Positions 10,971 to 22,047 of a DNA stretch of 64,000 nt are shown here, in pieces. Positions within the stretch are counted from its first letter, which is position 1. Each line of letters begins with the position of its first letter. A program made the position numbers and the translations under genes. The notes under the pieces were generated by a model that searched no databases, had not been told where the DNA came from, and saw nothing but the letters and a program-made list of their open reading frames with translations. Source of the stretch: Argentina anserina (taxonomy: Eukaryota > Streptophyta > Magnoliopsida > Rosales > Rosaceae); NCBI RefSeq assembly GCF_933775445.1, contig NC_065873.1, positions 27,714,001 through 27,778,000 on the forward strand, read 5' to 3'.

Positions 10971-13900
10971 ATGGGATGGGGAAGCATTTACAAGAGGCGC
11001 ATGAAAGTATGCACATTGGCCTTGCTTATATACCTCGATTACAAGGTAAAATTCATTTATATCCCTTCACTTATCAGTAGGCAATTTATATGTAGGAGAG
11101 AATCTTACTTGTCATTTCTGTATCACTGAAGGCTTTGCAGCAAAGAGACAAATGGATTAGCAAATCTAAGAGTGCTACTTTATGGGAAAATGCACATGAG
11201 CGGAATGCTAAACGAGTTCTCAAGTTGATAGTACAGTTGGAAGGTTTGTGGGTGAAACTTGGGCAGTATCTGTCTACAAGGGCAGATGTTCTTCCTGAAG
11301 CATATATATCTCTTCTCAAGCAATTACAGGACTCTCTTCCTCCTCGTCCTTTGGAAGAGGTTATTTCTTTAGGTTTTAGAACTTATCTTATCAATAACTG
11401 TAGAAATGTGATTTGGCTGCTCTAGAAAGCATATATCTGCTTGTTGATGTTCATGTAGTGTGTTGTATTATTTTCTACTGTTGCAATGGTTTATGTCAAT
11501 TTACACTAACTCTTATGGTGAATGGACGCATGAATATATAAAAATCCTATTTTTCTTTTGCTATGCTGATATCTCCATCTCATGTGCACACAGAGATATC
11601 TGCATTCATGTCATGGCCTTCCCTTTTGTTTTGTCGAGTTATCATTTTCCATTGATGGCTGAACTGTAATATTTGTTTGCACAGGTTTCTCAAACTATAC
11701 AGAAAGAGTTGGGGAAGTCGATGGATCAGTTGTTCTTAGATTTTGTCAAAGTCCCTTTGGCAACTGCATCTGTAAGATTTTCTCACTCAAATAGACTGAA
11801 CAGTCATTGGTACTTAGCTCTAGTTCTTAAACTCTCTTATGATATTGTAAAATATCTTATTGGTTTTGCACTCATTATATGCAGATAGCACAAGTCCATC
11901 GCGCAACCCTGCTTGATGGGCAGGAAGTAGTTGTTAAAGTTCAGCATGAGGGCATTAAGACAATCATATTGGAGGTTTCTCGTACATTATATTTGAAAGT
12001 TGGGGTAAACATAAATTAAGATGGGCTCACTGTATTAATATTCTATTCTTGGAATGTTTTCTTTTAGGACTTGAAGAATGCAAAGTCCATTGTTGACTGG
12101 ATAGCATGGGCAGAGCCTCAGTACAATTTTAATCCTATGATAGATGAATGGTGCAAAGAATGTCCAAACGAACTTGACTTCAATCATGAAGCTGGTGTGT
12201 TCAACTTTTTCTTAATTAGTCATAGACTCATAGCTTCTTGTGCTTGACATTGACATGCATGCAACCGTTTTTTTTTTTTAAAGAAACATGACTTTTATTG
12301 GATATAACTCATATAAGAGACCCACTCCTTTTTTTTTTTTGCCTCAAACTGATCAGCTTACTGTTAATTAAGAATTTACATGTCTGTATAGTTTGAGAAT
12401 CGAGACAAATTTGTATCATTTCATCATTGACAGCCTTGATGAAAAATTTGTGTTATATATGCATATGTTACTTCTTCTAAATTAATTGTTAATGTCTTCT
12501 TTGCTTCTGTAGAGAATACTCGAACAGTGTCTAAAAATCTTGGGTGCAGAAGCAAACATGACTATAACCCAAGTACCAATCAAGTGGATGTTTTGATACC
12601 AGAAGTTATTCAGGTAATATTTGCTCTGTTCTCGTAATATTACAGGGTTGTTTTACACTAAATATTGTGTCAGCAATTATAGGACAAAGGAATTAGAGAT
12701 TGTTTATGTTTTGCTAATGACATATATCAGTGTCTTACTTTCCTAGGCTAGTCCCGTCTCTGTATTTTTTTTATGGTTGTTGCTGTAAACTCTTTTTCTA
12801 GGGAAATAAGGATGTTGTTCCTTGTTTCTCCTCCTCTCTTTCAATAAAAGTTTGTTTCTTAAAAAAGAAACATGTGTATATGTGAATCTGAAAAATCTAA
12901 GATAATGTATAGTTGAACAGAGAGCATTGCAACTCCAAACTGAAGAATGAGATCCAGAGGAGTTTGCCTCTTAGATGGCCTGATTTTAACTGGTGTTTAT
13001 CTGATTCATTTCAAAATAGAAAAATTTGTTTCCCTATATTGTTTATTAATCTGCATCCTGCTTCATTTGCTGTCAGTCAACAGAAAAAGTACTCATTTCA
13101 GAGTTTATGGACGGTATTCGTTTAAATGACATAGAATCATTTGAAGTATTTGGTGTCGACAAACAAAAGGTTGTCGAAGAAATCACACGTGCGTATGCCC
13201 ACCAAATATACGTTGATGGATTTTTCAATGGTGACCCTCATCCTGGTATCCCTCTTCTCCACTCCATGTGTTACTTTTTCCGCTTGGTGTTTTGAATAGA
13301 ACTTGTTAATTCTTGAGCGAACAAATTTAATATTATTTTCTGCTTGGTTCGCTGCTCTATGAGTTTCTATCATTCTATTTGCAGGAAATTTTCTTGTGAG
13401 CAAGGAACCTCCTCATCGCCCTATTTTGCTGGACTTTGGACTTACTAAGAAACTATCAAGCTCTCTAAAACAAGCATTAGCAAAGATGTTCTTGGCATCT
13501 GCTGAGGTTCGTGAATTATTGATCATGTTACTTTTTGATTTAATGCAAAGGGTTTCTTTTGGATAGATCTATGACTGAGAAGTATCAACCTAGGCATTTA
13601 CTTTTCTTTGATGCATGATAAATAATAATTCCTTTGAAGTCATAAGATAATTTGCAATTATTCTTTGTAACAGGGGGACCATGTTGCTCTATTGTCAGCT
13701 TTTGCAGAGATGGGACTGAAATTACGCCTTGATGTACCAGAGCAGGCAATGGAGATAACAACTCTATTCTTCCGTAGTACTACACCACCAAACGAGTCTT
13801 CTGTAAGTATGCAGTGACTTATGGTTGCCAATACTACTTGTTACAATGGTTCCCATTTCTAACTTTGTGACTCCTGTCCCATTCAGTTTTAATTATTTAC

Positions 13901-16900
13901 TTGTAATTTTCATAAGGAAACGATGAAGGCGTTGGTAGATCAAAGAGAAAAGAACTTGAAGGTCATACAAGACAAGATGAAACTTAACCGAAAAGAGGTT
14001 AAACGCTTTAATCCTGTAAGTTCTCCTCCTATACTTTCTGTCCCTCTGGCCTCCGCTATTGCTCAAATCCTGGCTGAATCTAGTAGAATCCACTTCTATA
14101 GGTTGATGCATTTCCTGGTGATATTGTGATTTTTGCACGAGTCCTCAATCTTCTCAGAGGTATGTCTTCAAAATGTTCTCTGGTGACATGTATGTTAAAT
14201 AATAATAATAATAATAATACATAATGTATTGTTTATTTCACTTGGATTTAGGGCTTTCTTCCACAATGAACGTCCGTATTGTATATCTAGATATTATGAG
14301 ACCATTTGCTGAATCCGTTTTACAGGGGTGAGTTTATTCTGTATATTATTTACATTCATTTAACATTCTCATACGTTCTTCAATTCTGATGGAGCTGAAT
14401 TTGATATTTCCAGAAGCATTAATAGGGGACCAATGGTAAATGATCAGTGGATCTATGACACACCCGCCCTCTCTAATGTGGAGGAGAAGCTGAGGCGAAT
14501 CCTCCTTGAGATGGGGAATGATAATAAAATTCTGGGTGTTCAGGTGTGCACAGTTTCTCCGTTAATAACATACATTGCTGTGGAAATCTATACTTTTTTA
14601 TTTTTAAAATGAAGCTTTCTATTGTACTTATCCTATCGTGTTATCTTAGATTCTGGCATTCCGATTTTCCGTTTCATTAAAATGGTGTTTTCCTATATGG
14701 TAGAATAAAAGCTAGTGTGAGTGAAAAATGGAATTACAGTCAATTACTTGTGATGAATTCTGAAAAAAGACCTATAAGATGCTATTGATGTATTGGGTGG
14801 TATAACTAACTCAAGATGAATTTACTATTTTGGCCGCCTTTTGTTCTTGATGTATAATTATATTTTACTGACTTATTGTACTTTTGAGAATTATGAATTA
14901 TAAATGCAATCAATATTTCTAAAATGAATGTTGTCACATATCTTTTAGTTCAGGTTAGTTGATCTCTCTATTTTTTTTTTTACTCCTATGGAAATGATGA
15001 TCCTTATCCCCAAAATTTCATGATTGTAGGTATGCGCCTACAAAGATGGAGAAGTAATAATTGACACCGCAGCTGGAGTGCTAGGTAGATATGATCCTCG
15101 CCCAGTTCAGCCTGACAGCCTTTTTCCAGTGTTTTCTGTGACAAAGGGTATAACAGCTGGAATGTTACATTGGCTGGTTGACAATGGGTGAGTATTACTG
15201 TATTTCCATTTGTTGAATCTTTTGATATGCTGTCACCTAAAGCTTCCAGGGTACCTTCTTTCAGTTGTACAAATCAGTCCCATAGTCACTTGGAATTGTT
15301 GCTTGTGTTTCAGAATATATTTTGATTATATTAGTATCATCTGGCCTGATTGCTTGAACATCCATTTTCTGAGGTTCTCTAAATTGGCCACCCTCTTCTA
15401 CATAGCAGGCGAATCCATTCACTTGGAATGTTGCACGTGTTTCAGAATATCTTGCAACTATATTAGTATCAACTGGCCTGGTTTTGAGAATTCATTCACT
15501 TGTTATGTTGCACGCTTGCAATATATATGAATATTGTCTCGCGTCATTTTAGAAATTCCATTATCTGAGGTATTCTAAATTGGGCACTTCATTCTACACA
15601 GCAGAGCACTCATTCACTTGGAAATGTTCCACGTGTTTCAGGATATTTTAATTATGTTAGTGTCGTCTGGCCTGATTGCTAGAACTTTCACTGTCTAGGG
15701 TAGACTAAATTGACAACTTCATTCTACTCCGTGGGTTGTGGTAGAAATCTTCACGATGTGATCCATTAAAACAATGAAGCTGGTGGTATGTGGGTGGCAG
15801 TAGTTTGAGTAAAATGGTTATAGTATCTTTTGAGTTCATTTGTTTGACATGATATCATGGTTGAAAAGCTAGATCATTGCCTGATGATGGTATCTTTTTC
15901 ACATTAAAGTTATAATCTTTGTCTGTTGTGAGCGGAATTCACGGCCTCTCACTTATAAAGAAGAGACTGATGCCACTAGACCAAACTCATATGAACTTGC
16001 ATACTTTGATACTATTGGTATAGTCAATGAGAATCAGGGTATTTATCTCATTATTCTGCCTTTCAGAAAATTGAAGCTTGAGGAAAGTGTTGCTAGTATA
16101 TGGCCAGAATTTGGATCAAATCAAAAGGATCTAATAAAGGTTAACAATTTGTGATTCAGCTACAGTAACTAGAATCTTTGTTTTGTATTTGCTGTGATTA
16201 ATGTTCTCATTATGTTTTAGGTCCATCATGTGCTTAACCATACATCTGGATTGCACAATGCCTTGGCAGATATTGGAAAAGAAGACCCCTTACTTATGGC
16301 TGACTGGGAGGAGTGTTTAAATCGCATTGCCATGTCAACACCTGAGACTGAACCTGGCCAGGAGCAGTTGTATCACTATCTATCTTTTGGGTGGATATGT
16401 GGTGGTATCATTGAGGTATGACAGTGAATTCCATGGTTGAAAGCTTTTTCTTTTTGTTTTCAATGGTCTAACTATTTATTTGGATGTCACAGCATGCATC
16501 AGGGAAAAAGTTCAAGGAGATTCTGGAAGAAGCATTCATACACCCCCTACAAATTGAAGGGGAGCTCTATATTGGAATACCTCCAGGCAAGTGTACTATG
16601 TTTTGCTTCATTGAACAAAAGGAATATATATGCATGATCTGCTTTCACACTTTTCTGCATCAGCTGTCAACCGTTTGATTTCTGTTGTAATCTATCAACA
16701 TCAGCTATGTATTATTATCTGGGTCTCTGTCATCACAGTGTTTCATTGATCCTCTTCTAGGCTTGGAATCTCGACTGGCAACCCTAACCGCTGATAAAGA
16801 CAATCTGAAGAAGGTTTCAGGGATAAGCGGTCGCAAAGACCTACCTTCCACTTTCCAGGCCGATAACCTTGTGCAAATTGTGAGCATGGTGCCTCCTCTA

Positions 16901-17623
16901 TTTAACATGCTGAACATTCGTCGCGGCATCATACCTGCAGCTAACGGACATTGCTCGGCCCGTGCTCTTGCACGATATTATGCAGCCTTAGTTGATGGTG
17001 GTGTTGTTCCACCACCTCACTCCTCTTCCTCTAAACCAGCTCTGGGTAGCCACCCTCACATTCCCAAATTTCCTGTTGAGTCATCTTCCAAGAAGCAAGA
17101 TAAGAGAAGCAAGAAGCTTGCTGCTGCTTTCAAATTCCAGACTAAGAAGTATGAGCAGGCCCCTACTAGCGATCCCGATATTGGTAGCCCCAGTGGAAAC
17201 AATAGCAGCAGTAGTAACATCAGTACTGTAACTGACCTTGGTTCCATTCCTAAAAAAGGTAATGCTGGTAAAATATTCAGCAACCCCAGAATCCATGATG
17301 CTTTCTTGGGTGCTGGCGAATATGCAAATTTGATCAAGCCCGAAGGTACCTTCGGACTTGGGTTCAAGAGATATCATTCGAAGGAGGGGTCCCTTATAGG
17401 CTTTGGGCACTCGGGCATGGGTGGATCAACCGGTTTCTGTGATATTGAAAATAGGTTTGCCATTTCTGTAACCTTGAACAAAATGTCATTTGGTGCCGAG
17501 ACTGGAAAAATCATCCATTTTGTTTGTTCAGAGTTAAACATCCCGGTGCCACAAGATTATTTGAGATTTGCAGAGACAGCATCCGAGGGACAGTCGGATT
17601 CTGGAAGACCTTTGATAAACTGA
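10971..17623 (+). CDS. ABC1/UbiB-type atypical kinase fused to a serine beta-lactamase-like domain (At5g24810-like)
   Basis: Eighteen exons: 10971-11045, 11132-11359, 11685-11771, 11885-11974, 12068-12194, 12513-12613, 13077-13245, 13385-13506, 13674-13802, 13917-14015, 14102-14159, 14252-14327, 14414-14543, 15030-15187, 16067-16139, 16221-16415, 16493-16586, 16761-17623. They join in frame to 957 residues. The N-terminal half has the ABC1 hallmarks: KLGQ (67-70), ATAS loop (127-130), VVVKVQ with the kinase lysine (148), GDPHPGN (288-294) and DFG (309-311). The C-terminal half has the serine hydrolase motifs SVTK (533-536), YHY (625) and HSG (887-889). ABC1 proteins act in quinone and lipid metabolism in plastids and mitochondria; the substrate of this fusion is unknown and no clear transit peptide is seen. 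The intron after 16586 is GC-AG. Intron 14 (15188-16066) is the longest internal one and holds repetitive-looking filler. Confidence 0.93.
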
Positions 17624-18298
17624 GGCTGACCTCGTTTACTCTTCATTGTCATCATAACTGTAAAACATATTGTTACTTACTACAGATGACTGTATATGAA
17701 TTATAGGAATTCTAATTTACTGGTGCAGGTTTATCTATATGCTACAGCCGAAAGATCAATATTGAAGTAGATAATTAGTATAGACGTATAGTAGATCCCA
17801 CGTGAGATGGTGGGCAGCGCATGCAGACGATTAGACAAGGAACACTAATCAGTTTAAGTTTAATATGGCAATTAGATAGTGTATAGTCTGGAAAACGCGG
17901 TTTATGCAATTTCATGTGCACTTAAAAAATTAATTGGATGATCTGGCCAATATTAACTAGTGGGAGGAAATTGATCCAATTGATGGAAAATAATGATACC
18001 ATAGTCTGATCTCTAGGAGCCTCATTTTAGTGCGCGCCCACACACACACACAGTCTTCCACTCATTTCGATCATTTAGCAGAAAACATATAATAACAAAG
18101 AAAGTGCTGTTATATTTCTTAGTGGTGCAGAGAGTTTCATGTGCACTTTCTTCAAGTCATGGATTGTATGCTTTATATTTATTGGTGGTGCTTCTCAGTC
18201 TTCTTATTTTGCCAAATAATTTCTTTTTCAGTAAACTAAACTTTGAAGATACTGTATGCATTACCACAGAAAATGTAAACCAGAAGTTCAGTAATACA
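17624..18298 (+). other. 3' untranslated region and spacer after the ABC1/beta-lactamase gene
   Basis: No gene is seen. The 3' UTR probably covers the first 150-250 bp. A short CA microsatellite lies near 18040. The right part abuts the Mutator-like element. Confidence 0.4.
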
Positions 18299-18310
18299 TT
18301 TTTCTTAGAG

Positions 18311-19456
18311 GAAAATTCACCAACAGTCCCTGAACTCATGTGGTAAGGACAGTTTGATCCCTGACTTTTAAAAAGGATCAAAGAGATCCCTGAACTCTTA
18401 TTATGATATCAATAAGTTACTTCTGTTAAAACTTTTAGAATATTCCGTTAAAATATTCTTTTTTCTGTTAATTTTGTCATTTTGTTAAAATTTTGACGGA
18501 GCATGGTGGACCTAATTCTTAAAATTTATTTTTCTAAGCAGTTTACTAATCTTTAAATCTACCCTCTATACTCAAATGTAAACAGTTATTTTATCATCAT
18601 AGCAATTATCATAACTTCTAAACTTAGACTTTTAGCGTTTGCTAAACTGTCTTTAAAAGAACTGCAACAAGAAAAAGAAAAATATAAAAACTAATAAAAA
18701 ATAGAAAGAACCTTCCAAGAAATACCAAAAATTATTGGGATATTATCTATAGAATACAGTGTAGAATCTACTCATCCTAAGAAAATATCAAAGTTCTTCA
18801 AGAAATTTTTGAAGATCAGAAACCTTTTCACATTTTGAGCATCGGTTAGATTCGCCCTAACTGGTATCAGAGCTTGTTTCGCTCAGAAACAAGTGAAGAT
18901 CAGGTTTATGCCACAAAATTGGCTCATTTTATCCAATAAAAAAAAGTCAGACCTAAAAATTACCAGTCTTTTTGTACTGAAAAAGCTACTGATAAGTGGC
19001 AAGTGTGCTTTGATTCAAAACATATTCAAGAAAGCCAGTACTCCATAGAATACGTTTGTAGAATATTAAATATCCTATACGACGAACATATTCATCTCCA
19101 AAAGGAGATTGGAGTAGCAGATATTGATCCGTTAAGACCTAGCCTGATTGAATTTCTAGATTATCTATATAGACAAAAAGGCAATAACAAAGTTGCAGAA
19201 CAACTCGAAAGGTTTAATCTTCGATTAGATCAACTAAAAGAAATAAATTCCCAACTAACAAATAACAAATAACAAATAACAAAATTACAAAATTAACAGA
19301 AAAAAGAATATTTTAACGGAATATTCTAAAAGTTTTAACGTAAGTACCTTATTGATATCAGAATAAGAGTTTAGAGATCTCTTTGATCCTTTTTAAAAAT
19401 CAGAGATCAAACTGTCCTTACCACATGAATTCAGAGACTGTTGGTGAATTTTTCTC
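18311..19456. mobile_element. Mutator-like (MULE-type) element with ~178 bp terminal inverted repeats
   Basis: Positions 18311-18487 are repeated in inverted orientation at 19278-19456 with scattered differences (both arms contain AGAATATTCCGTTAAAATAT or its complement). Flanks look like a duplicated target: TTTTTCTTAGAG before and TTTTTCTTAAGAG after, one base apart. Long inverted repeats and a 9-12 bp target duplication suit a Mutator-like element. No transposase is present; the interior is captured sequence. Confidence 0.7.
18862..19272 (+). other. Captured fragment resembling the 5' region of a plant pararetrovirus (caulimovirid)
   Basis: TGGTATCAGAGC at 18862-18873 is the tRNA-Met primer site shared by caulimovirids and many LTR retrotransposons. 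About 80 bases later begins a frame without an ATG that runs to 19272. It encodes a charged, helix-rich, coiled-coil-like product of about 110 residues, reminiscent of the small first proteins of badna/tungro-like viruses. Polymerase and coat regions are absent, so it is an inert relic. The assignment is from memory of the family layout, and a retrotransposon origin is possible. Confidence 0.35.
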
Positions 19457-19469
19457 TTTTTCTTAAGAG

Positions 19470-20622
19470 TTGGCTTGATCTGAAAAAACAAGCATTAGAA
19501 CATGAAGTAATCGATGTGCATCTTTCGAAGAATGACTGATCCGTATACAAGGTTTGACTATAGTACTTGTCCATAAAGTCTTATAAGAAACTTTTAGCTC
19601 TCAGGAAAGTTGTTAAAGCTAGCAAAGATTAATAAGATATATACTTGATGTTTTGATCAAGATCTTAAATCAAATCTCCAGGGAGCTAAAGGAGAGAAGA
19701 TCCTCTGTTACTTCCAAATCTGAAACACAAAATTAATATCCGTTTGTGATGTAGGACGAGATTTCGGACAATCTCGACAAAGAATCTTGAAAAAAAAAAA
19801 AGAAGCGTCATCATATTAAAAAGAATAATTTGAATATTGGAAATTGGTATTTAAATAGACTTCTTAATGATGTAATCAATCACAAATTGTTGTTTTAGAT
19901 ATATTGAGATACTCGGGCAAAAGCCAAATCTTGTATCGCGAATCAAATTAGAGCATATTCAGGATTTATGTTTTAATTAGGATTTTAAGTTTCATTTAGA
20001 ATATAGATTTTTTAATCTTAGCATATAAGCTATTATTTCCTAGTTCTAATACAATAGGTTTATTTCAATGCCTATATAAGACACATCATAGATTGTAATT
20101 TGATGGAGATTGATTCAAGTTATTAGTAAACTCAAGTATTAAGAGAAGTTTCTCTTGTTTCTTACGGGTGTGCCGTAGTTGCTAGTTTATTCTAATTTGT
20201 TATTAGTAGATTCTAGTATTTTCCATTAGGTTTTTTACGTTTGTCTAAATCTTATTTCTACCTTACACGCTTTTCGTATCAGCTTAATTCTTATAACCAC
20301 TATTTTATTTTTCATTTACAATGCTGGGATACAACCGACCCAAACATTTTAAAAATAAATGAGCATTGTCTGTGCATTGCACCAGTGTCACATTACTCAA
20401 TTCATTAGCAATTGCCAGCTTCCTTAGAACTGAGAGATTTTTCAAACAATTATTACCATAAATTATTGTTGGAATGGCATTCAAGTAGTATTTCATATGT
20501 TCAAGGGTGTTTCCTGATGGTTACCACTATAAAAGAGTGACCACAGTAGCTCTCAAGGAAATCATATCTACTTTTTCATATAGTAAATACTGTCGTTCTC
20601 TCCATACTTGCAACACTTGAAA
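19470..20622. other. Spacer upstream of the CML gene
   Basis: AT-rich, with no gene or repeat end that I can define. The last 100-150 bp should hold the CML promoter and leader. Confidence 0.4.
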
Positions 20623-21183
20623 ATGCTGGGGATCACTGGAGTGTGTTCTAGGTTGATTGGTGACTTGGTTCGTGCCTTTCATGGAGTCTCAAAGTGCTCG
20701 AGCACAGAAGCTCACATTGATGAAGATTGCAAGCCAAAAAATGCAATCAAATTTGACGAGTCCATGGCAAGGGCACTCATGACTGTGTTTGGTATGGAAA
20801 CCAATGGAAGAATAAAGAAGGAGAAGGCAAAGAGAGTGGTGGAGAATCTTGGCTTGATATGCTACGAGGAGGAAAATGAAGACAAGTCGACATTTGACTT
20901 GCCGGGAGATGATGATCATGATGAAGTGCCAGTTGAAGAAGTTCTTGGTGAGTTGGAGAGTGATGACGGGTCTAAGAGAAATGAGATGCTGCTCGAAGCG
21001 TTTAAGATTTTCGATGTGGATGGAGATGGATTTATAGAGGCAGTGGAGTTGAAGAGGGTGTTGGAATGTCTAGGGTTGGATAATGGCTGGGAAATGGCTC
21101 AGATTGAGAAGATGGTGAAGGTTGTGGATTTGAATTTGGATGGAAAGGTTGATTTTAGTGAGTTTGAGTTAATGATGAGATAA
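20623..21183 (+). CDS. Calmodulin-like EF-hand calcium-binding protein (CML45/46-like)
   Basis: This intronless frame of 186 residues starts at the ATG at 20623 (MLGITGVCSR); the five codons before it have no ATG. The C-terminal half has two full EF-hand loops, DVDGDGFIEAVE (residues 131-142) and DLNLDGKVDFSE (169-180), each with the acidic and glycine positions for calcium binding. The N-terminal half lacks a canonical loop but has an EF-like helix region (MTVFGMETNGRIKKEKAKRV), and an acidic linker (DDDHDEVPVEE) separates the halves. CML proteins sense calcium in the cytosol or nucleus and bind targets; the target here is unknown. It sits between the ABC1/beta-lactamase gene and its truncated copy, all on the plus strand. 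Confidence 0.9.
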   Translation: MLGITGVCSRLIGDLVRAFHGVSKCSSTEAHIDEDCKPKNAIKFDESMARALMTVFGMETNGRIKKEKAKRVVENLGLICYEEENEDKSTFDLPGDDDHDEVPVEEVLGELESDDGSKRNEMLLEAFKIFDVDGDGFIEAVELKRVLECLGLDNGWEMAQIEKMVKVVDLNLDGKVDFSEFELMMR

Positions 21184-22047
21184 TATGCATGTCATTGGAT
21201 TCATTTTTACTGGAATTGTTTATTCTTTTTATGAACAATATGTTGTGCTAAATGTAAATTCCATGAATTCATAATATATTGTACCTGATGAACCTCTTCA
21301 TCTTCTGTTCTCTAACTAGCTATTCATAATCAGTCATATTATTAGTGGACTGTTATGTATGGCTGGCTGTATGTACAGGAACTCAGAAAATAGATCAGAA
21401 CTAGTTTAAACATAATGCCATAATTGATTAGGCCAATAATTATATCAGATATTCTGCTTAATTAAATCCTGCACAAGCCTGGATCTGTCTGAACTGCGAG
21501 GTTTTGTATGTTTAACTATTAATATGGATCTGAAGTCTAACGACAAGAGAAACGCGGTTTCTTTCTTCTTCAAATATTAAAGAAATTCAGCTTATTTACT
21601 TATTGTAGCACGTACGGTGGAGCATGATCTTTCTGAATTATTCTGCAGAAACAATATATAATAAACTTTGATCGAGGGCTTAATTAGCTGGTAACCCTGT
21701 TGACTTGTAGAGGGTGATATATTTTCACATTGATTGGTAGGGATGCTCAATTAATCGGACCTATAAGATATGTTCCTTCTCACGCTAGGAATAGGAATAA
21801 CCCAACTCAGACTAGGAGAAAGTGGAAAACCGATTGTTACTAATCTAATAAACTTTTACCCCTGGTATGAGATGTAAATTTTTTGACGTTAAAAAAAAAA
21901 ATCTAGAATGCCACTGGCATAAAACAGTGCGACGAATGGGGATTCTAATGATGTGACTCATTCCAGGTTTGAATGAGGATCACTCCTTGTCCATAGGAAC
22001 ATTGATACTTAATTTAGCAAGAAGCCCTATAAGTGATTCCTTCCGAA
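21184..22047. other. Spacer between the CML gene and the truncated paralog
   Basis: The first ~120 bp are probably CML 3' UTR. None of the twelve ABC1 exons is visible here. The region must contain whatever promoter the truncated paralog uses, but I see no clear core promoter. Confidence 0.4.

Noticed and set aside
15210..15530. 106-codon frame in the ABC1/beta-lactamase gene
   Set aside because: Lies wholly in intron 14 and is built on internal near-repeats (TTCACTTGGAATG words).
10971..17623. Possible bacterial origin of the beta-lactamase domain by recent transfer
   Set aside because: The domain is split by six plant-type introns at positions shared with its paralog and occurs fused in Arabidopsis, so it is an old plant gene.
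20305..20496. 63-codon minus-strand frame beginning MKYYLNAIPT
   Set aside because: Short, AT-rich, no neighbours or family support.
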